Both the position numbers and the translations under genes were made by a program. A DNA stretch of 64,000 nucleotides from the NCBI GenBank assembly GCA_963733105.1, contig CAVTCB010000018.1, forward strand, positions 1-64,000. Direction: 5' to 3'. The notes beneath the pieces were generated by a model. It was not told the DNA's origin and made no database searches. It saw nothing but the letters and a program-made list of their open reading frames with translations. Positions 46,319 to 54,902 of this stretch are shown one piece after another (the first letter of the stretch is position 1; each line of letters begins with the position of its first letter). Origin of the DNA: JAFAYN01 sp963733105 (GTDB taxonomy: Bacteria > Gemmatimonadota > Gemmatimonadetes > Longimicrobiales > Longimicrobiaceae).

Positions 46319-46543
46319 TCAGTTTCCGGAACCGAGGATACCGCCGTTTCTCGCGATGGCAGTGGCCGTCGTATCCGACGTGGTGGTGACCACCATGGCT
46401 CCCGGCTCACCCGCGAAGTTCCCCGAGCCGAGGATGCTACCATTGCGACGAGCGCTTTCGGGCGCGGTGATGGAGGAGGAGCCGCAGGCGGCGAGGACTG
46501 CGCCGAGGGCGCACAGCGACAGGAGCGTGCCGAGCTTCTTCAT
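46319..46543 (-). CDS. Small secreted lipopeptide with repeated NG[SG]ILGSGN motif
   Basis: The protein has 74 residues. A signal sequence ends in a lipobox LAAC (Cys20). The mature part has two copies of the nonapeptide NG(S/G)ILGSGN, at 34-42 and 66-74, each preceded by Arg; the second ends the protein. Five of the eight shared codons differ synonymously between the copies, so the peptide rather than the DNA seems to be under selection. AAGGA precedes the ATG. It is convergent with the TPR gene. A pheromone precursor is one possible reading; a surface lipoprotein is the alternative. Confidence 0.72.
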   Translation of the reverse strand: MKKLGTLLSLCALGAVLAACGSSSITAPESARRNGSILGSGNFAGEPGAMVVTTTSDTTATAIARNGGILGSGN

Positions 46544-46840
46544 GGTCTGCTTCCTTGTAGAGGGGGAATGAACGGCGGATCAGCCGCGGCTTGACGTTAC
46601 CTGATGCGCACCGAATCAGCCAGCAGGCACCACCACGGCGCCTCCCGCGTCCGCGCGGCGTAACGAAAAGCCACGAAACGCGCTACGCTCCCGTCTCGCC
46701 GGGAGGAAGTCCTTGCTTTCCCCGCCCGGGCGCCTTAATCATGCTCATCCCGGCTCTCACGGATTCCACGCCGCCCACCACCCGGAACGGACCTCCCGTT
46801 CCGGCCTCCTCTCCCTCCCCCTCCGTCCCGGGGGTGCCAC

Positions 46841-47227
46841 GTGACCCCGAAGACCATCCTCCTCGTCGATCCGCACCGCGACAGCCGCGTGGTCTACTCC
46901 ACCGTGCTCGCGCGCTCCGGCTTCCAGGTGCTGGAGGCCGACAGCGACGAGGAGGGGCTGCGCATCGCCCGCGCGCAGGGGCCGGACCTGATCCTCACCG
47001 AGATCTTCCCGTGGGCCGCCGCGGGGAAGACGCTCCCGCAGCGCTTCCGCGAGACCCCCGAGTGCTCCGCCATCCCCGTCATCGCGCTCACCGCGCACCT
47101 GCTGACCGAGGAGTGGCACCGGGAGCTGCTGCGCTGCTGCGCCCGCGTCCTCGCCAAGCCCCTCGGCCCCCGCCGGGTCCTGGAGGAGGTGCAGCGCGTC
47201 TTCGTCATCCCCCCCATCCCCCGCTGA
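46841..47227 (+). CDS. Stand-alone receiver domain with Glu at the phospho-site
   Basis: The protein has 128 residues with a receiver fold: ILLVDPHRDSRVVYSTVLAR, then LILTEIFPWAA, VIALTAHL and LAKPLGPRRVLEEV. The usual phospho-acceptor Asp after the third strand is Glu54, while the Thr and Lys of the active site are kept. Asp-to-Glu often mimics the phosphorylated state. It has no output domain. A histidine kinase follows 132 bases downstream. Confidence 0.88.
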   Translation: MTPKTILLVDPHRDSRVVYSTVLARSGFQVLEADSDEEGLRIARAQGPDLILTEIFPWAAAGKTLPQRFRETPECSAIPVIALTAHLLTEEWHRELLRCCARVLAKPLGPRRVLEEVQRVFVIPPIPR

Positions 47228-47359
47228 CCCGCTCGTTTCGCGCTCTCGCACTTCCCCTCCCCCGCCCGCTTCTTGCATCTTACATGGCGTCACGCCCGCA
47301 CGGGCGCGACGCCGCGGGCGTGCGCCCGCTCCCGCCGCACCCTCCCGCACGAAAGCCGC

Positions 47360-49429
47360 ATGAGCAGCACCGTCAGCAGACCGGACTCGCTCCTCGCCGG
47401 CCTCTACGAAGCCGCCCCCGACGGCGTGGCCGCCTTCGACCGGGAGCTGCGCTACACCGCCTGGAACCCCGCCATGGAGCGGCTCTCCGGCCTCCCCGCC
47501 GGGGAGGTGCTGGGGCGCACCGCGTACGACGTGTTCCCGCTGAGCGAGATCGGCGACCCCGCCGGCGCCGAGGCCGCGCTTCGGGGGGAGACCTCCACCA
47601 CCGCCGACTGGCCGTTCCGCGGCGACGGGCTGGTGGAGACGCGCTGGGCCCCGCTCCGCGACGAGGCGGGCGAGGTGGCGGGGGGGATGGCCGTGGTCCG
47701 CGACGTCGCCGGGCGGCGGCGCGCGCAGGAGTCCGTGCGGCTGAGCGAGGCGCGGTACCGCGCCCTGGTGGAGGCCAGCACCCGGATGGTGTGGACCACC
47801 GACGCGCGGGGGATGGTCGCGGACATGCCCTTCTGGCGCGCCCTCACCGGGCAGAGCGAGGAGGAGGTCCGGGGAGAGGGGTGGCAGTCCGCCGTCCACC
47901 CCGACGACCGGGAGCGCACCGCCGCGCTCTGGACGAGCGCGTGCCGGGCGCGGGAGCCGTACGTGGCCGACTACCGGCTGCGGCTTCGCGACGGGAGCCA
48001 CCGCTGGTTCCGGGCGCGCGGCGTCCCGGTGCTGGGGGACGACGGCGCCATCCGCGAGTGGGTGGGGACGCTGCACGACGTGCACGACCGCCGTGAGGCC
48101 GAGGCCCTGCGCGAGGCGCGCACCGAGGAGCTCAGCCTGTCCCGCAGCGAGGCCGAGTCGCTGGCCGCGCAGCTCCAGGAGCAGGTGGAGGCGTCGCAGC
48201 GGCTGGCCGCCGAGCTGCACGTCCTGGCCGAGGCCGGCCGCGCCCTCGCCTCCTCGCTGGAGTACGAGGCCACCGTGGCCACCGTGGCGCGCCTGGCCGT
48301 CCCCGCGCTGGCCGACTGGTGCTTCGTGGAGATGCGCGAGCCCGAGGGCTCGGTGCGGATGGTGGCCGCCGCGCACGCCGACCCCGCCCGGGTGGAGCTG
48401 GCGTACGAGGTCGCGCGCCTCTACCCCATCGACCCGGACGCCCCCTACGGCACCGGGAGCGTGCTCCGCACCGGGGAGCCGGAGCTGGTCCCCGAGATTC
48501 CCGAGGAGGTGTGGGACGCCGTCGCCCGCGACGAGGGGCACCTCCGCCTCCTGCGCGCCATGCGCTTCCGCTCCAGCATCTCCGTCCCCATCACCGTGCG
48601 CGGACGCGTGGAGGGAGTGCTCTCCCTGGTCTCCTCCGGGTCGGGGCGGCGCTACGGCGAGCACGACCTGCGGCTGGCGCGGGAGATCGCGCAGCGCGCC
48701 GCCGTGGCCATCGACAACGCGCGGCTCTACGAGGAGGCGCGCGCCGCCAACCAGGCCAAGGCCAGCTTCCTGGCCACCATGAGCCACGAGCTCCGCACCC
48801 CGCTCAACGCCATGATCGGGTACGTGGACCTCCTCCTCCTGGGCGTCCCCGAGCCCGTCCCCGAGGGCGACCGCCGCCACGTGGAGCGCATCCGCCTGGC
48901 GACCCGGCACCTCCTCTCCATCATCGAGGAGATCCTCACCTTCTCGCGGATCGAGGCCGGGCGCGAGAGCGTGGAGCGGGAGGAGGTGGACCTGCTGGCG
49001 CTGGCGGGGGAGGTGAGCGCCATCATCGAGCCGCTGGCGGCGGGGAAGGGGCTCGCCTTCCACGTCCCCGCGCGCGTGGAGCCCGCCACGCTGGTCACCG
49101 ACCCGCGCAAGCTCCGCCAGGTCCTGGTGAACCTCCTGGGGAACGCCGTCAAGTTCACCGCGCGCGGGAGCGTGGGGTTCGAGGTGGAGCGCGCGGACGG
49201 GTGGGCGCTGCTGCGGGTGCGGGACACGGGGATGGGGATCGCCCCCGCAGACCAGGAGGTGATCTTCGAGCCCTTCCGCCAGGTGGACGCGGCGATGACG
49301 CGGAGCGCCGGGGGGACCGGGCTGGGGCTGGCGGTGAGCCGCCAGCTCGCGCGGCTGCTGGGCGGGGACGTGACGGTGGAGAGCGCGCCCGGCGAGGGGA
49401 GCGCCTTCACCATACGGCTTCCGCTCTGA
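47360..49429 (+). CDS. PAS-PAS-GAF sensor histidine kinase
   Basis: The protein has 689 residues, soluble. Two PAS domains (AAPDGVAAFDRELRYTAWN; ASTRMVWTTDARGMVADMPF with a PAC tail GAIREWVGTLHDVHDR), a coiled coil, a GAF domain (LADWCFVEMREPEG), HisKA with His in TMSHELRTPLNAMIGYVDLL, and a HATPase with NLLGNAVKFTARG, DTGMGIAP and GGTGLGLAVSRQL. It probably phosphorylates a response regulator; the only nearby one lacks the Asp. Confidence 0.94.
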   Translation: MSSTVSRPDSLLAGLYEAAPDGVAAFDRELRYTAWNPAMERLSGLPAGEVLGRTAYDVFPLSEIGDPAGAEAALRGETSTTADWPFRGDGLVETRWAPLRDEAGEVAGGMAVVRDVAGRRRAQESVRLSEARYRALVEASTRMVWTTDARGMVADMPFWRALTGQSEEEVRGEGWQSAVHPDDRERTAALWTSACRAREPYVADYRLRLRDGSHRWFRARGVPVLGDDGAIREWVGTLHDVHDRREAEALREARTEELSLSRSEAESLAAQLQEQVEASQRLAAELHVLAEAGRALASSLEYEATVATVARLAVPALADWCFVEMREPEGSVRMVAAAHADPARVELAYEVARLYPIDPDAPYGTGSVLRTGEPELVPEIPEEVWDAVARDEGHLRLLRAMRFRSSISVPITVRGRVEGVLSLVSSGSGRRYGEHDLRLAREIAQRAAVAIDNARLYEEARAANQAKASFLATMSHELRTPLNAMIGYVDLLLLGVPEPVPEGDRRHVERIRLATRHLLSIIEEILTFSRIEAGRESVEREEVDLLALAGEVSAIIEPLAAGKGLAFHVPARVEPATLVTDPRKLRQVLVNLLGNAVKFTARGSVGFEVERADGWALLRVRDTGMGIAPADQEVIFEPFRQVDAAMTRSAGGTGLGLAVSRQLARLLGGDVTVESAPGEGSAFTIRLPL

Positions 49430-49438
49430 CCGCCGCGG

Positions 49439-49702
49439 CTACGGCACCGCCATCGGCGGGCGCTGCCCCACCCGGACGGCGCCGCCGCACAGGCCCCACA
49501 GCTCGCCGTCGGAGCGGTCCTGCCAGTCCGCGGGGACGGGGGCGACGCGGCGCTTCTCGTCGCCGCTCTGGAAGCAGAGCCACCCGTCCACCATGTCGTC
49601 GGGGAGGTGGCTGGGGGTGGTGGACTCGTGGTGCTGGCCCGGGGTGACGTTCCACACCCGCCACTCCCTGCCTTCCGGATCCATGAAGTTTCGTACGGCC
49701 AT
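49439..49702 (-). CDS. Small hypothetical protein
   Basis: The protein has 87 residues from ATG 49702. It is soluble, with a compact beta-rich composition (NFMDPEGREWRVWNVTPGQH; DMVDGWLCFQSGDEKRRVAP). The clear tryptophan and Gly/Pro pattern suggests a small structured domain. Convergent with the histidine-kinase gene, nine bases apart. No family recognised. Confidence 0.65.
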   Translation of the reverse strand: MAVRNFMDPEGREWRVWNVTPGQHHESTTPSHLPDDMVDGWLCFQSGDEKRRVAPVPADWQDRSDGELWGLCGGAVRVGQRPPMAVP

Positions 49703-49790
49703 GATGCTCGCGTAAGAAAGGTCCACGCGGGGACCAGCAAGATGCGGGCCAGCCCTCTGTTCCCGCCGCACGTAACCCCATGGGAGACCG

Positions 49791-50753
49791 ATGTTTACCC
49801 GCTGTCTCTTCTGCCACGCCGGGCTCCCGGAAAACGAGACGCTGGAGCACCTCCCGCGGGGGCGGAAGGTGGCGTTCGACCCGGAGCGGGGGCGGCTCTG
49901 GACCGTCTGCGGCGCCTGCGCGCGCTGGAACCTGGCGCCCATCGAGGAGCGCTGGGAGGCGCTGGAGGAGCTGGAGCGCCTGTCCACGGGCCGGGCGCGC
50001 CTCCTCTCCCGCACCGACAACGTGGCGCTCCTCCGGGCGGGCGACCTGGAGCTGGTGCGGGTGGGGCGGGCGCAGCTCGCCGAGGAGGCGTGGTGGCGCT
50101 ACGGGAGCGACCTGGCGCGGCGGCGGAAGCGGTCCTACCTCCTGCACGGCGCGGAAGTGGCCGCCATGGTGGTGGCCTCCGTGGTCTCGGGCGGGGCGCT
50201 GGTGGCGCTGGGCGGGCACGGCCTCTTCCAGGGGGTGGCGCGCTGGAGCCGCTTCGGCGGGGTGGCGGTGCGGGGGCGCTCCGGGTGCCCCCGCTGCGGG
50301 AGCGTGTCCACGGAGGTGAAGTTCCGGCACACGGGGCGCCTGGTGCTCCTCCCCGGCGGGGAGCACGGCGGGGTGGCGCTCTTCCACCCCTGCCGCGCCT
50401 GCGGCGGCGAGGCCGGGGCCGGGCACCTGCTGGCCGGGGCCCCCGCCGAGCGCGCCCTGCGGCGCATCCTGGCCCACCGCCACTTCAGCGGGGCCTCCGA
50501 GGCGCGCATCCGCGACGCGGCCCGCGCCATCGACCAGGCCGGCTCGGCCGGGGCCCTCACCCGCGGGCTGGCCGGGCGGCGGCTCCCCCTGGGCGAGCTG
50601 GCCCGGCACCACCGCACCGAGTCCATCGCCCTGGAGATCGCGGTGAACGACGACGCGGAGCGGCGCCTCCTGGAGCCGGAGGTGGCGGAGCTGGAGCGCC
50701 GCTGGCGCGAGGAGGAGGAGGTCGCCGCCATCGCCGACCGCGAGCTTTCCTAG
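49791..50753 (+). CDS. Zinc-ribbon protein with central hydrophobic segment
   Basis: The protein has 320 residues. The N-terminal CLFCHAG and VCGACARW cysteine pairs form one putative zinc site, and CPRCGS plus CRACGGE a second. Between them lies a hydrophobic, Gly/Ala-rich segment (MVVASVVSGGALVALGG) that may be membrane-associated. The C-terminal ~110 residues are charged helices. Function unknown; a metal-binding adaptor is the best guess. Confidence 0.78.
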   Translation: MFTRCLFCHAGLPENETLEHLPRGRKVAFDPERGRLWTVCGACARWNLAPIEERWEALEELERLSTGRARLLSRTDNVALLRAGDLELVRVGRAQLAEEAWWRYGSDLARRRKRSYLLHGAEVAAMVVASVVSGGALVALGGHGLFQGVARWSRFGGVAVRGRSGCPRCGSVSTEVKFRHTGRLVLLPGGEHGGVALFHPCRACGGEAGAGHLLAGAPAERALRRILAHRHFSGASEARIRDAARAIDQAGSAGALTRGLAGRRLPLGELARHHRTESIALEIAVNDDAERRLLEPEVAELERRWREEEEVAAIADRELS

Positions 50754-50767
50754 GGGAGGTTGCATAA

Positions 50768-52417
50768 GTGGTTGCGGTGCGCCATCTTGTCGTTGTGCCT
50801 CATCCACCCGGTCCGACACCGTACTTGGACACGCCACCCCCGGCCCTCTCCGATCCCGAGCGCCTCGCGGCCCTCCGGCGCACCGCGCTCCTGGACACTC
50901 CCCCGGAAGAGCCCTTCGACCGGCTGACCCGGGTCGCCGCCCGGGTGCTCGGCGCCCCGGCCACCTTCCTCGCCCTGGTGGACGAGGACCGGGACTTCTA
51001 CAAGAGCTGCCACGGCTTCCCGGAGCCGCTCGCCTCCGCGCGCGAGCTGGCCGGCCCCACCTTCTGCCACTACACCATCCAGGGCGCGGAGCCGCTCGTC
51101 ATCCCCGACACCCTGGCGGACCCCGTGTACCGCCGGGTCCCCACCGTGGAGTCGCTCGGGGTGCGCGCCTACCTCGGCGTGCCGCTGGTCACCGCCGACG
51201 GGCACGCCGTCGGCTCCTTCTGCGCCATGGACCTCCAGCCCCGCCGCTGGACCGACGACGAGGTCCAGCTCCTCGTCGAGCTGGCCGCCTCCGCCATGCG
51301 CGAGATCGAGCTCCGCGAGCTCGCCCGCGAGGCCGGGCGCGCCGAGGCGGTGCTGCGCGAGAGCGAGCGCCGCACGCGCGCCCTGCTGGAGTCCGCGCCG
51401 CTGATCATGTGGACCAACCACCCCGACGGGCGCGTGGCCCACTTCAACCGGCTGTGGTACGCCCACACCGGGCGGAGCCCGGAGGAGTCCGAGGGGAGCG
51501 CCTGGGTGTCGGCCGTCCACCCCGCCGACCTCCCCGCCCTGCGCGGCGCGCGGGAGCACGGGATCGCCGCGGGGGCCGCGTACGAGATCGAGTTCCGCCT
51601 GGAGGGGAGGGACGGCGACTTCCGCTGGCACCGCGGACGGGTGGTCCCCCTGCGGAGCCCGGAGGGGGAGCTGGAGGGGTGGATCGGCTCCGCCGCCGAC
51701 GTCCACGACATCCGCGAGGCCGAGCGGGAGGCCCGCGAGGCCGTCCGGCAGCGCGACGACGTCCTCGGCGTCGTCTCCCACGACCTCCGCAACCCGGTCC
51801 ACACCGCCTTCATGTCCACCTCCCTCCTCCTCGACCTGCTGGACGAGGGAGACAGCATCCAGAGGAAGCAGCTCGGGATCATCAAGCGGGCCACCGAGCG
51901 GATGAACCGGCTCATCGGCGACCTGCTGGACGTCACGCGGATCGACGCGGGGAACCTCCACCTCTACCCCTCCCCCCTGGACCCCGCGGACGTCCTCCGC
52001 GAGGTGAGGGAGATCTTCGAGCCGCAGGCCGCGGAGAAGTCGCTGGAGCTGGAGGTGGAGATCCCCGACGGCCTCCCCCCCGTCTCCGCCGACCCCGAGC
52101 GCGTCCTGCAGGTGTTCTCCAACCTGCTGGGGAACGCCCTCAAGTTCACCCCCGCCGGGGGGCGGATCGCCGTCCGCGCCGGCCCCGACCCGGCCGGGGT
52201 GTGCTTCGCCGTCTCCGACACGGGCCCGGGAATCCCCGCCGCCGACCTCCCCCACGTCTTCGACCGCTTCTGGCAGGCCCGGCAGACCGCCCGGGACGGG
52301 GCCGGGCTGGGGCTCCCCATCACCCGGGGGATCGTCGAGGCCCACGGCGGGACCATCCGGGCCGAGAGCACCCCCGGCGTGGGGACGACGTTCTCGTTCA
52401 CGCTCCCGTCGGCGTGA
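50768..52417 (+). CDS. GAF-PAS sensor histidine kinase
   Basis: The protein has 549 residues from GTG 50768, 14 bases after the zinc-ribbon gene's stop and preceded by GGGGAGG. An N-terminal GAF domain (LALVDEDRDFYKSCHGFPEP; SFCAMDLQPRRW) is followed by PAS (APLIMWTNHPDGRVAHFNR), HisKA with His in VVSHDLRNPVHTAF and HATPase (NLLGNALKFTPAGG, DTGPGIP, GAGLGLPITRGIV). Soluble. It may share a transcript with the zinc-ribbon gene. Confidence 0.94.
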   Translation: MVAVRHLVVVPHPPGPTPYLDTPPPALSDPERLAALRRTALLDTPPEEPFDRLTRVAARVLGAPATFLALVDEDRDFYKSCHGFPEPLASARELAGPTFCHYTIQGAEPLVIPDTLADPVYRRVPTVESLGVRAYLGVPLVTADGHAVGSFCAMDLQPRRWTDDEVQLLVELAASAMREIELRELAREAGRAEAVLRESERRTRALLESAPLIMWTNHPDGRVAHFNRLWYAHTGRSPEESEGSAWVSAVHPADLPALRGAREHGIAAGAAYEIEFRLEGRDGDFRWHRGRVVPLRSPEGELEGWIGSAADVHDIREAEREAREAVRQRDDVLGVVSHDLRNPVHTAFMSTSLLLDLLDEGDSIQRKQLGIIKRATERMNRLIGDLLDVTRIDAGNLHLYPSPLDPADVLREVREIFEPQAAEKSLELEVEIPDGLPPVSADPERVLQVFSNLLGNALKFTPAGGRIAVRAGPDPAGVCFAVSDTGPGIPAADLPHVFDRFWQARQTARDGAGLGLPITRGIVEAHGGTIRAESTPGVGTTFSFTLPSA

Positions 52418-52450
52418 AGGGTGGGGTGAAGGGTGGGGTATCGAGGATGT

Positions 52451-52575
52451 GGGCGTGCCCCCGGCTGCGCCGGGGTCGGGCTGCGGCTCCGTAAGCCGGC
52501 AGACTACGCCGGCTAACGGAGGCGAGCCCCGCAAACCGCGCGGGTCTCGCCGCTTCGCGCTCGCATCCCTCACGC
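52451..52575. repeat. Structured dispersed repeat, copy C (inverted)
   Basis: Hairpin 1 is at 52487-52521 with inner helix AGCCGGC/GCCGGCT (read on the minus strand) and loop GTAGTCT. Hairpin 2 is at 52524-52548, shorter by a base pair. Only the outer CTCCGT/ACGGAG arms and the mismatch position match the other copies exactly. It is inverted relative to copy D, ~145 bases away. Confidence 0.8.
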
Positions 52576-52720
52576 GGGGCTCCGCGCGAGCCTGTACGGA
52601 ACGCCCCTTCACGCCGGCGCCGGCCGTTCAGTCCGCGAAGGCGGACTTCGTGCCGTTGTTGCAGCGAATTCATTCGCCCGGTGCGGACCTCACCGGAGGG
52701 GAGAACTACAGGTACACAAA

Positions 52721-52860
52721 GCAGTTGCGTGAGGGATGCGAGCCCGGAGGGGCGAGACCCCACGGCAGTATCGTGGGGGCTCGACTCCGTTGGGAACGGT
52801 CGTATCGTTCCCTACGGAGCCGCAGCCCGACCCCCGCGCCAGCGGGGGGCACGCCCGAAC
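52721..52860. repeat. Structured dispersed repeat, copy D
   Basis: Hairpin 2 is at 52754-52782 (arms GAGACCCCACG / CGTGGGGGCTC) and hairpin 1 at 52785-52819 (inner helix GGGAACG/CGTTCCC, loop GTCGTAT). It has the same orientation as copy A. With copy C it fills most of the 541 bp gap between the histidine kinase and UbiB-family genes. Confidence 0.85.
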
Positions 52861-52958
52861 CTCCCTCCACGTCGATCGCCACCCCCGCGCATGCTTCGTG
52901 CGAGAGCGCAAGTGCCGGAACGGCATAAGATTGCACAAACCCTGGACGCGCGAAGCCC

Positions 52959-54629
52959 GTGATCTCGCTCCGCCCCGAGCACCTCAAGCGGTACGCCGAG
53001 CTGGGACGGCTCCTCCTCAAGTACGGGCGCTCCGACCTGGTGAAGCAGAGCGGGCTGGACGCCGTGCTCGTGGACCAGGAGCCGGTCGCCGCCCCGGGGC
53101 AGGAGGGGGTGGCCGAGGAGCTCGCCGCCGACCTGGAGCGGCTGGGCCCCACCTACATCAAGCTGGGCCAGCTCCTCTCCACCCGCGCCGACCTCCTCCC
53201 CGCCCCCTACGTGGAGGCGCTCACCCGCCTCCAGGACAGCGTGGAGCCCTTCCCCTACGCCGACGTGGAGCGGATCGTCACCACCGAGCTGGGGGTGCGG
53301 ATGTCCAAGGCGTTCGGGAGCTTCGATCCCGAGCCGCTGGCCGCCGCCTCGCTGGGGCAGGTGCACCGGGCCACCCTGCGCGACGGCACCGAGGTGGCCG
53401 TCAAGGTGCAGCGCCCCGGGATCCGCGAGCGGATCGTGGAGGACCTGGACGCCCTGGAGGACCTGGCCGACTTCGCCGACCGCCACACCGACACCGGGCG
53501 CCGCTACGGCGTGGCCGCCATGCTGGGGGAGTTCCGCAAGACGCTCCTCTCCGAGCTGGACTACCGGCAGGAGGCGCAGAACCTTGCCACCCTCGCCGAC
53601 AACCTGGGCGACTTCGGGCGGATCACCGTGCCGCGCTCCGTGGCCGACTACACCACCTCGCGCGTGCTCACCATGCAGTACGTGCGGGGGACCAAGGTCA
53701 CCGACCTGGGCGGGCTCACCCGCACCGAGCTGGACGGCAACGCGCTGGCCGAGGAGCTGTTCGCCGCCTACATGAAGCAGATCCTGGTGGACGGCTTCTT
53801 CCACGCCGACCCGCACCCGGGGAACGTGTTCATCACCCCCGACGGGCGCATCGCCATGATCGACGTGGGGATGGTGGGGCGGATCGCGCCGGAGATGCAG
53901 GACCGCCTCCTCCGCCTCCTCCTGGCCGTGGCCTCCGGGCGCGGCGAGGAGGCCGCGGGGACCGCGGTGCGCATCGGGACCGCGCGCGACGACTTCGACG
54001 AGCCCGAGTTCGTGCGCCGCGTCACCGCCCTGGTGACCGGGATGCAGGGGGCCACCGCCGAGCGCATCCAGGTGGGGCGCATCGTGATGGAGATGACCCG
54101 GAGCGCCGCCGAGACCGGGATCCTCCTCCCCGCCGAGCTCTCCACCCTGGGGAAGACGCTCTTCGCGCTGGACCAGGTGGGGCGCACCCTGGACCCGGCC
54201 TTCGACCCCAACGCCTCCATCCAGCGCAACGCCGCCGACATGCTGCGCCGCCGGATGCTGAAGCAGGCGTCGCCCACCCACGCGTTCTCCACGCTGCTGG
54301 AGGCCAACGAGCTGATGCAGCGGCTCCCGGGGCGGCTGAACGCCATCCTGGACTCGCTGGCCGAGAACGAGTTCCGCATCCGGGTGGACGCCATCGACGA
54401 GGTGCGGCTGATGGCGGGGCTGCAGAAGGTGGCCAACCGGATCACCATGGGGCTGGTGCTGGCGGCGCTCATCATCGGCGCGGCGATGCTGATGCGGGTG
54501 GAGACCTCGTTCCGCATCTTCGGCTATCCGGGGGTGGCGATGCTGCTGTTTTTAGCGGCGGTGGCGGGGGTGGCGAAGCTGCTCTGGGAGATCGCGCGCC
54601 ACGACGACAAGGTGGACCGGAAGCGCTGA
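52959..54629 (+). CDS. UbiB/ABC1-family atypical protein kinase
   Basis: The protein has 556 residues from GTG 52959. The family's KxGQ motif is in TYIKLGQLLSTRADLLP, the Ala-rich loop and ATP Lys in AAASLGQVHRATLRDGTEVAVKVQRPGI, and the catalytic HADPHPGN and metal-binding IDVGMVG follow. The C-terminus has two hydrophobic helices (ITMGLVLAALIIGAAMLM; VAMLLFLAAVAGVAKLLW) that anchor UbiB proteins to the membrane. The family supports quinone and isoprenoid-lipid metabolism through ATPase activity. Confidence 0.95.
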   Translation: MISLRPEHLKRYAELGRLLLKYGRSDLVKQSGLDAVLVDQEPVAAPGQEGVAEELAADLERLGPTYIKLGQLLSTRADLLPAPYVEALTRLQDSVEPFPYADVERIVTTELGVRMSKAFGSFDPEPLAAASLGQVHRATLRDGTEVAVKVQRPGIRERIVEDLDALEDLADFADRHTDTGRRYGVAAMLGEFRKTLLSELDYRQEAQNLATLADNLGDFGRITVPRSVADYTTSRVLTMQYVRGTKVTDLGGLTRTELDGNALAEELFAAYMKQILVDGFFHADPHPGNVFITPDGRIAMIDVGMVGRIAPEMQDRLLRLLLAVASGRGEEAAGTAVRIGTARDDFDEPEFVRRVTALVTGMQGATAERIQVGRIVMEMTRSAAETGILLPAELSTLGKTLFALDQVGRTLDPAFDPNASIQRNAADMLRRRMLKQASPTHAFSTLLEANELMQRLPGRLNAILDSLAENEFRIRVDAIDEVRLMAGLQKVANRITMGLVLAALIIGAAMLMRVETSFRIFGYPGVAMLLFLAAVAGVAKLLWEIARHDDKVDRKR

Positions 54630-54649
54630 GGTTTCGGGTTGCTCCGGGT

Positions 54650-54770
54650 CCGCTCCGGAGACGGGCCAAACAGCGGCCCGTCTCCTGCGCGGGGGCGGTG
54701 AGCCTCGCAAACCGCGCGAGTCTCCCCGCCCCGGAGTGAGCCCAGCCGAAACAGCCCGGCTGTCTCCCTC
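54650..54770. repeat. Partial structured repeat, copy E
   Basis: Hairpin 2 is recognisable at 54700-54724 (minus-strand arms GAGACTCGC / GCGAGGCTC) with a C-G to T-A swap relative to copy C that keeps pairing. Hairpin 1 is replaced by other stems: GGAGACGGGCC / GGCCCGTCTCC (54656-54684) and a CAGCCG / CGGCTG stem (about 54730-54771). Confidence 0.55.
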
Positions 54771-54815
54771 CGCAACGGATTTTACGGGTACTGCGGGAAC
54801 GGCAACTGCAACGAC

Positions 54816-54848
54816 GGGGCGGCACCTTCGCGGTGCCGCCCCTCTTCT
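54816..54848. terminator. Terminator between ubiB-type and TonB-receptor genes
   Basis: An 11 bp perfect stem (GGGGCGGCACC / GGTGCCGCCCC) with a TTCGC loop is followed by TCTTCTT. It lies between convergent genes and could serve both. Confidence 0.75.
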
Positions 54849-54902
54849 TGCTGTTCCCTGTCCCTGTCCCCTGTCCCCTGTCCCCTGCCCTGCCGTTCCT
54901 CC

